64,000 bases of DNA, taken from Nageia nagi. Lineage: Eukaryota; Pinophyta. This document shows positions 33,590 through 45,192 of the stretch, piece after piece. Position 1 is the stretch's first letter, and every line of letters begins with the position of its first letter. Location: assembly GCA_050084985.1 (NCBI GenBank), contig JBITNC010000001.1, positions 27,652,001 through 27,716,000 of the forward strand, in the 5' to 3' direction. The translations under genes were made by a program, and so were the position numbers. The notes beneath the pieces were generated by a model, which saw nothing but the letters and a program-made list of their open reading frames with translations, searched no databases and was not told where the DNA came from.

Positions 33590-36360
33590 TAGAACTTGTT
33601 GAGGTAAAACTAAGAGAAGGTATAAATTCTTTCCTCTTTGATTATTATTTTTTGGATTATCTCATTGTGATTCTAACATCTTTTTATTATGAGCTAATCC
33701 ATTTTTTAAAGGAATATACTTACATGTTATTTCTATTTTTTTTTAAGACTATTTGTTAGAGTTGCTCTTTTTTTTTAAATTGTTAATGATATAGCAATAA
33801 TATGTTATAGTTCAAATAAATACATTTTTTTAATATGTATTTTTTTTCTACACAAAGATTGTGTAGAAATGTAGGAATTTTAAAAAAAGTGAGAAAGATA
33901 TTATTATTTCAAATGTTTAATCATAGTAATTTAAAAAAAAATGTTAGTAAGTTTATTTTACAATTTTGTCTATCTTGCAATATATTAAAAAAAAAGGGGA
34001 GGCTCTCATTTTTTTCAAAACAAATGAAAAGTTTTGCTAAAGTTTTTTTTTGTTAATTTTTGTTCAAAATATATGTAATGCTATGAAGCTTTTTTTTATA
34101 TGCAAATTTGGTGAGCTGTCACAAAAAAATATAGGCAAAAAACACTATCATTGCAGCCCCTAGCATTAAAGCAATGCCTTTTTTTCTACACTTTATATCC
34201 TCAGTGTAGCTACTCCAATCCTGAACCTAGGGCCATCATCTCTCCTTTGTTTCAACTCTTTAGTCGACCATCTCTAGCTGCTGAATTTTACGACCTTAAA
34301 TGGAGCCCCTCCTTCCTCCCTTACGGTTGCACCTCTAGGTGCCCATTTCAAACTCCTCCACCACCATGGATCCCCTTTTTTGACTTCACCATGAGCTCCC
34401 CATTCAATACATGCCTTTTAGGATGATGGGAAAGGTGAATTGATTTAGTTGAGCCCTCATGGTGCATGACCTCCTGCATCCTGTAGAGCAATGATTGACC
34501 CTCCAGTGGCTGTCTTACCCCTCATGGTTGTGAAATGGCTTCATCGATGGAACCAACCCTCCCATGGCTATCTTGCCTCCTTTAGGGGGCATTTCGAGCA
34601 TTGAAATTGAACCTCTCATCTCTCCTCCTAGGCTTCACTATAGTCTCCCTTGCTTGCATTGATTTCCTTGTACTTTTAACCTCAATGCAATTGCTTGAAT
34701 TTAAATTTTGGGCATTTTTCCTTTCAACCATTTTTTTTTATTTGTGCAAAAGTGGGTATTACTACTACCCACACCATGAGACCTCCCTCTTGCCTCCTCG
34801 TATAGTCAACCTTTTTTTATCCCTTCCTGCTAGTCGCCTCTCCTAGTATTATTTTTTTTATTGCATTTATTTTTGGGGTTGCTTGAAAGCCTTTTCTTTT
34901 ATTAAATGCACTTAGAAGCAAATGTATACTCCTTTTTCTTCCATCATGAATTACATTAAAAGCATCTTGAAATGACCTTTTTGTTTTTTGAACCTGACAT
35001 GGAGTAGAGTAAAGGTTAAAACTTTTTAATACTTTACTTGTATTTTTTTTTCCAAACATTTAAGTTTGTTGGTGAAATACTCAATCTTTTTTTTACTTAA
35101 TTTTTTTTTAAACTAAAGGAATTTTGTGAGGTTATTAGCATTTTCTACTCATATTACTTAAAGTAATTAAAGACACTAGTACAAAATGTTTTAATGCTAT
35201 AAGATCATTTTTTTAAATAAAAAAAGGGGGAAAATTCTATGTGATTTTTTTTAATTAAAATCTTTATATCAAAGTATGGAATGCCTATTACTTTGAATTT
35301 CTTAGATCCTCATATTAATCATTATTTTAAGTTAAAGAAATGTTGCATGCTTATGCTTAGTACTTAAATTTTTTAGTTAAATACATGCTTAATACTTATT
35401 TGTTAAGTTAATAAATGCATACTTATTGCTTACATTTTATGCATGCCTAATACTTGCTTAGAACTTAATTTTTGGTGATAAATGCTTAAGGACTTAAAAT
35501 TAAGATAGATACTTAATTTTTTAAGTCAAATAATGCATGCTTAAAATCTTAAGTTATGATGCAATCTACTTCTTATGCAAGAATGGACTAGTGCAAAATT
35601 AGGAATGATGTAAAGGTGTCCTTTAGAGGTTGGTAAACAAAACCCATTGGACACTTAGGTTTTAAATTTTAAATGGATGATGCTTCACTTATGCTCTTTT
35701 ATTTTATGTTTTGTACTTTGATTTATTTTCTTATGCAAACATTGATATGAGCAAACCCCCTAAAATGAACACATATGCATGTACATTTCACAATATGACT
35801 TGTTTGGGAGCCATGAGGTTAGGATAGGCAGATTGGAGCCTTTTAAATTTGACAATCCAAGTGGTGAAAAGTACATACTTCTTAATTACCCCTAATTCCT
35901 TTATTGGTTTGGATTTAACTCCAATAGGTGGATAAGTATGTGTGTAGTGATACCACATATCTGCATGTCCATTTAGGGATCATCCTAATAACTTAAGAGG
36001 ACAACTTGAAACCTAATCAAGATTAATAATTTAGTTGATATAATAGGCATAAAAACCTTGGAAAATAGCTAGTACTTCACCTTATAAGAGTATATTGCTA
36101 CCCAAGGGGAACTGGATGAGGATTGGTAGGACCTAGGCTCCTCTTATGTGGGCATCTAGGTGAAGGCCTAATTTTAGATAAGAAAATAAGCCTCAACAAT
36201 GTCACTCTACATCTACGGTTCTTGAGATGAGAAATACATTTGGGTATATGGGTTATTATTTGAATTGTAAAACATTTGCACTTGTAAATCAAATCAAGCA
36301 TGTCTTTAGTGTTAAATGTAACATGCATTATTTACTTGGTTAAAACTTAACATTTAATGT
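33590..36360. other. Unassigned insertion between LTR piece and gag
   Basis: It is T-rich at 33600-34140. A C-rich part follows at 34150-34830, with phrases such as CCTCCACCACCATGG and weak coding character on the plus strand broken by many stops. Then comes AT-rich DNA with loosely repeated 'atgcttaatacttaatt' phrases at 35340-35560. A minus-strand ORF at 34817-35059 has no recognisable domain. Possibly a decayed inserted element of unknown type. Confidence 0.35.
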
Positions 36361-36389
36361 TGTTTATTAAAACCACATGCTTATTATTT

Positions 36390-37300
36390 CACATTTTTGA
36401 TGGCTCAAACTATGGGATTTGAAAACCATAGATGAGAGTTGAATTACAAGTAAGAAAGCTTTGGTAAATAATGAATGAAAACCTTGTACCTCCTACAAAT
36501 GAGAAGGCACTAGAGGCTTACAACATAAAGAATGAGTTAGCAACCTCCATGATTTACCATGTAATTTTAGATGATGTGCTCTTGATGATTTCCTCTTCAA
36601 CCTCGGTAAAGGAAGTATGGGATAAGCTTAAGCAAATCTACCTTGGTTCAAAATTTTCATGAAGGTTTACCATTCTTCAAAAGTTGCTTCAATCTCATCA
36701 AGAAGAAGATGAAAATGTTGCTATCTACTTGAACAAAATCATTGACCTAAGGATCCAACTTGTTGCTTATGGGTGCAATTGGATTAATGATGAGTTCATG
36801 GTCTTCATCATTCTTCAAATCCTTTCTTCAAAGTTTGAAAACTTAGTAATAGATATAGAAACAAGGCTTGATGGTGAAGAAAAAGTCTTCTCCCTTGAGA
36901 ACCTTTCTAGGCACCTATTGAAGCATGAGAAAACCCTTAATAATAGGGTGTTGATTTCTTCTTCTAAAGATAATAACGTTGCTCTTGGAGAAACCAAAAT
37001 TTCTTTCAAGATGAAGTTCAATTATCAAAATAAATCTTATCCTTCTTCCTCCAAAAGGTTTATGGAAAGAAGTAATGGCTACAACAGTAGTAGGAACAAT
37101 AGAAACAACAACCATAGTAGTAGGAATAATAGCAACAATGACCACTTTAAGCAAAAAGATGGAAAAGGCAAGGTAAACATTCTTTATCTTAAAAAAAAAA
37201 TTGATGGTAATTGTAACTATTGTGGCATCCAAGGTCACAAAGAAGTTGATTTCTTAAAACAAAAAGGAAGGAAAAGTTCAAAGGTAATGGAAATGTAAAG
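36390..37300 (+). pseudogene. Copia gag remnant with damaged zinc knuckle
   Basis: The first open stretch begins at an ATG at 36471 (NEKALEAYNIKNELATSMIY). After a stop at 36660 it continues with LLQSHQEEDENVAIYLNKI and ILSSKFENLVIDIETRL, typical of Copia gag. An Asn/Ser-rich basic segment follows (37080-37150). The CCHC knuckle at about 37213 reads CNYCGIQGHKEVDF, so its last Cys is now Phe. Gag would have packaged element RNA. The reading upstream of 36471 is broken by stops. Confidence 0.82.
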
Positions 37301-37379
37301 AACTATAAAGGAAAGAAAAATATTCATGCTAGTTTTGCTATGGCACTCTACTCCATATCTCACTCTTTTTCATCTAAAT

Positions 37380-40320
37380 GGATTGTTGATTCTGGTTGCA
37401 CTAATCACCTATGCTTTGAAAAAGTAAAGTTTGAAAACTATCATAAGTATAGAAAAGATTCAATTATTATAGGTGATAATTCTACCCTTGAAATCTAAGG
37501 AATTGAGAGTGTGTTGATTCATAGGAAGGTTCTTGATAATGTGCTCTATGTTCCTAAGCTTAGGATGAACCTTGTCTTCATGATCCAAGTTGCTAGAAAA
37601 GGGTACTCTTTTGAGTTTGACTTTTAATCCTAGTGCATTAAGAAAGGAATTGCCATTTTGGTTAAAAGATCAATGAAAGATAACCTCTACATTATGGATC
37701 AAGTTCTATCAAAGATGTGTCTTACTTCTAGTGTGTGTTCTAAAGGCAATCTTTGGCACCATCATTTAGAGCACGTTAACTAAAAGAGTATTCAATTCAT
37801 GAAAGACCAAGAACTTATGGAAGGTCTACCTTCAATTTTTTTTTTGGTTACTCTACACAAGAAGTGCATTCTTGGCAAGATGCATAGATAAAAGTTTAAA
37901 AAAGATAATGCAACAAGAGCATCTCAACCTCTTCAACTTGTGCATTTAGATTTGATGGATTCGTTTCACACTAAGTTGCTTGGAGGAGCATCTTACATCT
38001 TGACCTTCATTGATGACTTTAGTAGGATGACCTTTGGATATCCACTTGAGTACAAGGATCAAATATTTGAGAGTTTTATGGTTTTTAAGGCCTTTGTTAA
38101 GAATCAAACTAACCTTAAAATCAAGATGTTGAGATTAGATAATGGAGGAGAATATAACAACAATGAGTTTAATGACTATTATGCTAAGTATGGAATCAAG
38201 AGGTAGTTTACAATTCCATACACTCCTTAGCAAAATGGTATTACCAAAAAGAAAAATAGAACAATTATAAAGATGGCTAGATGTATGTTGGTTAATTTTC
38301 TTAAATTCTTATGGGGTCAAGTTGTGAGCACTACTATTTACACTTTGAATAAGTGTCCCAAAAAGTTATTCAAAGTAAAACTCCTTTTGAGGCATGGTCA
38401 GGAAGAAAACCTAACATTTTTCACCTAAGGGTGTTTGGTTATGAAGCATTCTCCTATATTATTTCTGATAAAAGGAAGAACTGGGATAAAAGAGCTAAAA
38501 AATACATCTTTATGGGTTATGATAGTCAACATAGAGGCTATAGGCTCTAATATCCAACCTATAAAGCAATGTTCATTTCAAGGGATGTAAATTTCAATGA
38601 ACTGCCTAAAGAATTTGCTTCTAATAAGGATGTTGATGATCTAGAGGACTCTTTAGTTGCCCCTAGCTAGTTAGATATTGATGTAGACAAGTCACCTCAA
38701 GAAAAAAATTCTCCAACATAAAGGGTAACAAGAAGAATGACCTTGAACAAATCCTTAATTACCAAGATTGACAATAAGAATGAGCCTTCAACCTTCAAAG
38801 AAGCTTCTAAGTACAAGTGCTATATGGAATCCATGAAAGTGGAGTATGAGGTGCTTATAAAAAATAAAACTTGAGACTTGGTTCCTTATCCTAATGAAAA
38901 GAATGTGATTGGTAATAAGTGGATCTATAAGGTCAAGTTCAATTCAGTTGGAGATATTTAGAAATATAAGGCAAGGTTAGTAGCTAAAGGTTTTGCTCAA
39001 AAATATGATGTAGATTATGAGAAAACCTTTGCTTCCGTGGCAAAGATGCCTACTATGAGAGTTATCCTTGCTCTTTCTAAAGCTCAAAGATGGAAAGTTT
39101 TTCAACTTAATATCAAGAGTGCATTTCTCAATGGTGACTTAGATGTGAAAATCTTCATGAATCAACTAGAAGGGTTTATTATGGAAGGTAAAGAGTCCTT
39201 TGTGTGCAAGCTTAAGAAGTCATTGTATGGACTTAAGCAAGCACCTTGAGCTTCATATAGAAAGATTTTAGGATACTTTGTAGATATTGGATTCTCCAAG
39301 TGTTTTTTTGACTCTGATCTATATGTGCTCAATCAAGAAAAAGATGTGGTCTTAATTCTCCTTTATGTGGATGATCTTTTGATTACTGGAAATAATAATA
39401 AAATCATTTAAGAGTGCATATCCAAACTTAAGGTAACGTTTGAAATGATTGATCTTGGTCTCTTGCACTACTATCTTGGAATGCAAGTGTATCAATACAA
39501 GGAATGTACTTATCTCAATCAATCTAAGTATATATTAGACATTTTGCAAAAGTTTGGAATGGAGGAGTGTAGATATGCTGCAATCTCAATCTCTCTTGGA
39601 ATCACTATTTCTCTAAGCTCCAACTCTCAGTTAGCTAATGCTATAACTTAGAGGTAATTAATTGGTAGTCTTTTATATTTGACTATATCTAGGCCAGATA
39701 TTACCTTTGCAGTGAATCTGATGTCATGATTCATGCAAAAATCTTATGTTGAACACCTCCATGCTATTAAGAAAATCTTTAGGTATGTTGCAAGGATTAA
39801 AGATCTTGCTCTTAAGTATTCTAAGTTACCCTCATTTGTTCTCTTTGGATTCTCAGATTCTGACTATGGAGGAGATAGAGATGATAGGAAATCAACCTCT
39901 ACATATGTTTTTAGCATTGGTTAAGGTGCTATCTCTTGGGCTTCCAAGAAGCAGACTACTCTTTCTCTTTCCACCATAGAAGCTAAATACCATGCCATAT
40001 CTATTGTAGCCCAGGAAGCCATTTGGCTAAGGCATATTTTGAAAGAAATTAAGTATGAGTAAGGTGGCTCATCTTTGATCTTTTTAGAGAATTAGTTTGC
40101 TATTTATTTAGATAAGAATCTTGTGGTCCATTAGAGAACAAAACATGTGAAAATACATGCCCATATATTATCAAGGAGAAGGTTCTTGATGGCATCATAC
40201 ACTTGGAGTATTGTCCATCCACTTTGAACTCTACTGATTTGTTCACCAAGCTCCTCTTGAAAGCTCAGTTCTATAAGCTTAGGGATGCTATTGGGTTGGT
40301 GAAGTTGCCCTCAAGGGGGA
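37380..40320 (+). pseudogene. Copia pol remnant: protease, integrase, RT, RNase H
   Basis: In order: protease WIVDSGCTNHL (37378); pre-integrase LWHHHLEHVN; integrase LVHLDLMDSF (37940) and MLRLDNGGEYNN (38130). The third catalytic position is lost, since the expected ERKN reads KKKN (38250). RT follows with KWIYKVKFNSVGD, KARLVAKGFAQ, FLNGDLDVKIFM, SLYGLKQAP and LLYVDDLLITG (39360). RNase H follows with FSDSDYGGDRDDRKSTS, SASKKQTTLSLSTIEAKYH and RTKHVKIHAH. About twenty stops and one or two frameshifts (one near 38345) interrupt it. Many stops sit where Gln, Arg or Trp codons are expected (TPQQNG reads TP-stop-QNG; KQAPRA reads KQAP-stop-A). Confidence 0.88.
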
Positions 40321-40321
40321 G
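40308..40321 (+). other. Polypurine tract after Copia RNase H
   Basis: CTCAAGGGGGAGTG follows the end of pol, as in most plant Copia elements. The matched LTR, however, begins only at 41139, after a second purine tract ATTAATGGGGAG (41127-41138). Confidence 0.6.
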
Positions 40322-40487
40322 TGAAGTTTGAATTCTTATGTTGAATTCACATTTATGATGACAAATTCACCCTTAGGAGAATTTTATGTTATGTAGTGTT
40401 GATTTTATTGTACACCTTTGTGGTAAGTTTGCTCTACATGAGGAACTTGTACAAAATTTCAAAAGCAAAAATTGGACAATATAGTAC

Positions 40488-40690
40488 TATTCAATTATCC
40501 ATGTGAGAGGAACTCTTATGTGTCTTTTGGCACTACTTAGTTATCCATATGTGAGGAAATCATATGTGCATTATCTATTTTGGTCAATCTAGCATTGTTT
40601 AGTTATTCATGTGTGAGGAACTCTTATGTGTCTTTTGGCACTATTCAATTATCCATATGTGAGAAACGCATATGTGCATACTCTATTTTG
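40488..40690 (+). repeat. 108-bp tandem duplication in the 3' non-coding region
   Basis: AGGAACTCTTATGTGTCTTT occurs at 40508 and again at 40616, and each copy is followed by ATTCATATGTG-like and CATATGTGCAT phrases. Two diverged units lie between pol and the 3' LTR. Confidence 0.75.
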
Positions 40691-41138
40691 TAATGATAAT
40701 CAACACATGTTTTATATATAGTAGGTGACTATAAGTTTTTGGCATGGCATCTTCATGATGGCTTATAGTGCACCATTGATCAGTTTTGTGTGATTCATCT
40801 ATCTTTGATGAGATGAATATGTTGCATCTTACTGATCTTGTTATTTGAGCTACTTATGATTTGTAGGTTCCTTTAAGATGCAAGTTACTTACCTCAGGTA
40901 TGCAGGCTCTTGGAGATTTTTCATGACTTCCAATTGGATGTCTACTTCATGTACATTGAAATCAGTTATGGTTAATGATTGTATTTGGCAAAGTAGTGAG
41001 TCTCAAACTAGATCTTTCTTTATTCATAAATATGTAAAAAGTTATCATCTCCATTGTATCTATTTAGAGGAGAACTCTTTTACTTTCTCTTCTTCTTCTC
41101 TCTTACTCACTCTATCCCAATATTACATTAATGGGGAG

Positions 41139-41639
41139 TGTTGGAATGTATAATGCATTATTGTAAAGCTTTGTATTAAATCTTATATGTAAGTTCACTA
41201 ATACTTAAGGGCATCATTTGATACCTTAAGTATTTAAGTGAATATGATAATGTAACTTATCCTACACTCCATGTCATGAGCATGCCCCTTGGGTAAAAGG
41301 ATGTGCATGTCATGCTTTTGTACACTGGATAAAAGGGTGATCCAAAAAGAGATTTTTACCTATAAATAGAAGGCTCCCTCTTTGTGATTACACACCAATT
41401 GTGGAGTAAAGTTATGTTATAGGAAAGGAGTGTAGGAGTTGAGATTAGGAGGATTGTAAGAGAGTTGTATTTGTGATTGAAGTAAAGATATAGTTAGTGG
41501 ATGTACTCCTAGTTGGAGGAACCACTTACATCTTATGTTATCTTTGTGAGATTGCTTTATTTGATAGTTAGATATGAATTTAGAGCTTTCATATGATCTT
41601 GCTTGTTTAGGAATTATCTTGTTAGTGTTAGTTCCTTCA
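41139..41639 (+). repeat. 3' LTR of the second Copia element (about 501 bp)
   Basis: It starts TGTTGGAATG after a purine tract and ends GTTCCTTCA, giving TG...CA ends. The first 205 bp match 33278-33484. TATAAATA at 41361-41368 is a well-placed core promoter. The right end is inferred from CA and the near-match AGTTA/AGTTC only. Confidence 0.65.
41361..41368 (+). promoter_or_regulatory. TATA box in the 3' LTR
   Basis: CCTATAAATAGAAGG is a consensus plant TATA context, 223 bp inside the LTR. Confidence 0.55.
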
Positions 41640-42229
41640 AGTTAAAGTATATTTCTAGGGGTATTCTCATCCCTTCACCTTTCATCCTCTAGCTTCCAAA
41701 GAGACTACAATTGCAAGGTCCAATAGTATCCTTTAGATATTCCATTATGCTTATATATAAGTTATCACTATATGCTTATACAAAATAAATTCCCTTCAGT
41801 AACATATTGACCATACATAGGATGAAATCCCATAAAGAGCAATTCATTTTGGATTCAATTCCATACACAAGTTTTTCTAAGGGCCAAAGTTCACCTACAT
41901 GCATAAAATCATCTTGGTTTGGATCCCCTCTATAAACTTGAAGCATCATTGAATAAGGACTCCATCTAACACTCTAAAACCCACCATCATATCTAGTCAC
42001 ATTATTTATAGCTTTCAAAATAGGGTTTCTTCTACCCTTGTTATTTTTCACATTCCTCAACCCTTCATTTAAACTAAATACCAAGTTTAAAAGTAGATAG
42101 ACTTTTATGCTAAGGCAATTCTATTAGGATCTTATAGGGTTTGTATCCACAAACTCATGATAACTTATATGAAAATTGAATTAGGAGAAAAGCTCATATG
42201 GCTATTTAGATGAAAACATCCTCTCCTTG

Positions 42230-43010
42230 GCTAAAGTCAATTATGTTATGCTCAAAATGAGATGAATGGATTCATATGAGAATTTTTCTCTGCGATGTTT
42301 TGAATGCTAACAATATGGTCATCGGAAGTTCAATTATCCAAGCTGAGCTAGGGTGACTAAGGATTATCCTACTACCATCAAGTGCAAACTAACTAAAATA
42401 GATCCAACAATAATGGACCCTGTAGGGGCTAAGGAAATCTTGGACTCTTTCTCTATGGCTAATGGAAATTTATAGTCCCCATGGACCTCAAAGGTTATCT
42501 TTTCAAAGTTGGGTGAACATAACTTTGATATGGTTAATCCTCAATCTACCAACATCCCTAAATATGAAGAGGTATAAACATTAAATATTTTACCCCACTC
42601 AACAAAATCCTTAACATGGATTTGAAGTATAAAGCTATGAAGGATTATGAGTCTAGAACATAAAGATATTATCTCAAGAGTTTTAAATATAGAAACATGT
42701 TCTCATACCTTGAAACATTACAAGATTTGGAATAGCTATGGTATTGAGTTGTATAGTGATGATTGTACTCTATTTTTTAAATGATGAGAAGAATGCATGA
42801 GCTATGGGGACCATAGATAGCTATGCTCATTGTAGTAATAAACTCTTGTATGTCTCCTTTGATACCCAATTTTTCTTAGATCATATTGGAATAGGAATAG
42901 AATTTGTTTTATATAGATTTCATTAAAAATCTATAAACTCTTAATAAAGACAAGTTTTGAGAACCCTATATAAAGAATCCCCTTAATTTACCTTTACCAA
43001 AAAAAAAAAC
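42230..43010 (+). pseudogene. Retroelement remnant with zinc-knuckle trace, ending in a short poly(A)
   Basis: The plus strand reads LRCFEC, stop, QYGHRKFNYPS near 42290, a CCHC knuckle with its last Cys replaced, then RVTKDYPTTIKCKLTK and PKYEEV. The stretch ends in an A run near 42997-43009. It may derive from LINE ORF1 or from a gag. Too decayed to decide. Confidence 0.35.
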
Positions 43011-43395
43011 TACTACATGCTTATTCTTTTAAAATATGTAATTTATGTGGGTATTATCATGTTTTCTTCCACAAATCCATCTTCACCATATTGGAGAGTA
43101 GATCCAAAGGCATCCTCAATCCTCTAATCAAAAAATGCAACTTTTGACTTGGTTCTCCCATAGGAATATTCCTTTGGGTAACCAAATTCAAAAAAGGGGC
43201 AGCAAGATATCATACTCAATCATAGAAATATTTTCTTACTATTAAATTATATACTATTATATTTTCTTACTTTCATCATGTTTAACGAATAGAGTGCATG
43301 GTGTAAAAAGGCTATGAACATAGTATTCACATCGTTCTACTTTACGATATAAAGAGATAAATTTGAAAGACCTTAAGTAGAGTTCCAGGTCATTG

Positions 43396-43612
43396 AATAT
43401 CCATACAACTTCATCCCAATTTTGATTCAATCCTCTATGTATTATTCCATAACTTTAGGATTTGTCTACTTCTTTATCAGGTACACACTTTCTTGATGTT
43501 ATTCAGGTAGCCTTGATAAGTGTCTTGCATACACATATTGTAGTTCTTTATTTATTATATTTATTACTATAAATCATTATTTAGAGTATACACTATATTT
43601 CTCTTAATGCAT
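43396..43612 (+). repeat. LTR family copy D (plus)
   Basis: Plus-strand blocks TGAATATCC, GATTCAATCCTCT, ATCAGGTACACACTTTCTTG, GCCTTGATAAGT, TTGTAGT and TTTAGAGTATACA match the reverse complements at 13790-14000 and 47000-47180 in the same order. It is a partial copy of the U5 side. Confidence 0.6.
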
Positions 43613-43619
43613 TATATTT

Positions 43620-45190
43620 GAGTTTTATATCCATATTTCTTAGGATGCATGGTGCACACAATGTAGCAGGATAGTAGAAATGGCACATGCACCCTTCTCT
43701 TTGCACATCCAAATTTCTAGATCTTGGAGGTGACTTACTTGAATGTGAGGGATATCAGATCATGATATTAAGAAACATGATCTAGTTTATGACCAAAGAT
43801 AAAATTTAAAATTGAAATTGATATTAACATCTAGGGATGATTAGAAATAGTCAATGGGATTGTAGAAAAATGTATAAAAGTGAGAATTATACAAAGAAAA
43901 TAATAGTAGAGTCTTCATAATATCATATCCAATAAGTCATATTAAATTGGTAATATTTGATATATAAATATTTAAGAGGGTATCCTAACATTCGATATTG
44001 AGAAGAATCCCATGATGTTGTAATTAGAGAGATAAACCCTAATGTAGTTGCTAAATAATGAATTGTGATTAAACAAGTCACTATTTATATTATAGAATAT
44101 CACTTTCTATATTCTCATATATTTATAGGAGTATTGATAGTTCTTGGCACTGTATCATACACCTTCGCCAAATCTAATTTATTTCTTTCAGGATAGAGTT
44201 TTCTTTTGAATTTGGATCTTCACGAATGCAAGAACTACGGTTTGTACCCCTTGGATGCAATCCTCTCATACTTCCATCATCATGAGATATGATAGGAATA
44301 TATTAAAACTCATATAATATGATGTTAGGATGTAGAATAGATAATAGATCCTCATATAGGTGGTGTTGAGAGATGTAGTCATTATTTGGAGTATGGATCA
44401 ATCATGAGTTCAACTATCCAAATGTTGTGAGGATCTAATATAATAAGGAATTCCTTGCTTTGGATATTCTTTTTTAGCTGAACATATTGGACACTTGTGA
44501 TTCTTGATATCTACATTGATTACATAGCTTGTCATGATTTTCTTGATATTGACTCCAATTACATTGTTTATGATGCCTTTATTGATATTTACAAAACATT
44601 TTATAATATTGTCTCTTGTTACCTTAAATATGATTTATACTAAATAAAAATCATATTTAGATGGATAAACTTAATGGATTTAGTAGTAACTACATGGTAG
44701 GTCATTCTTCTTGAGTCATTAGTAATTATGGTATGCTTTTAATTCATAGCTTCTTTTAACTAAAAAAATTATGTGATATGTTTGGAGATGGTTGTATTTT
44801 TAGATCTGCCAATGATTAACCTCTATCTAAGGTGGGTGTCTTCTTAGATATATAATGTAATACATTTATCATCTTCATAATTCATCCATAATTTCAAAGT
44901 ATGGGTACCTTTGAATAGGTAATGGTATTAACCATAGATCTCATAGTTGATGGGACAAATAAATTTAAAATGCTCTTCAACTTATGGTTCTATATGGAAT
45001 AACCTATATCTATGTTAGTCTTTATGATATGGAGGTATGTATCAATATAAATCCAATGTGAGCAAACCCTCATCTCACTAAGAGGGAATCTAAGGCCATA
45101 TGATATTTGTAGTTTGATGTAATTAGAGATGAGAATAGAACCATTCACTAATATCATGTAACCATGAGATAATGTAATATATTTGGTAAA
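43620..45190. other. Spacer, nothing recognised
   Basis: AT-rich DNA with scattered stops in all frames. It may contain LTR sequence beyond copy D (43620-44450), but I could not pair it with anything else in the window. Confidence 0.4.
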
Positions 45191-45192
45191 AT

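Larger units (their letters stand above)
33278..41644 (+). mobile_element. Second Ty1/Copia element, plus strand, degraded, 5' LTR truncated
   Basis: The left LTR piece (33278-33484) and right LTR (41139-41639) share about 205 bp at high identity, starting TGTTG-AATGTATAATGC. Between them, gag-pol is read on the plus strand in Copia order (36400-40300). Flanking AGTTC (33273-33277) and AGTTA (41640-41644) could be a 5-bp duplication with one mismatch. The left LTR stops matching after GGGTGATCC at 33484. The next 2.9 kb is not typical leader, so a deletion plus insertion has damaged the 5' end. Confidence 0.75.

Noticed and set aside
34151-34426. 91-codon Pro/Ser-rich plus-strand ORF
   Set aside because: No homology is evident, it is flanked by stops in the same weakly coding stretch, and it lies in an unassigned insertion; listed there rather than as a gene.
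40878-41153. 91-codon ORF just before the 3' LTR
   Set aside because: It runs into the LTR terminus and contains no known domain; chance frame in the 3' non-coding region.
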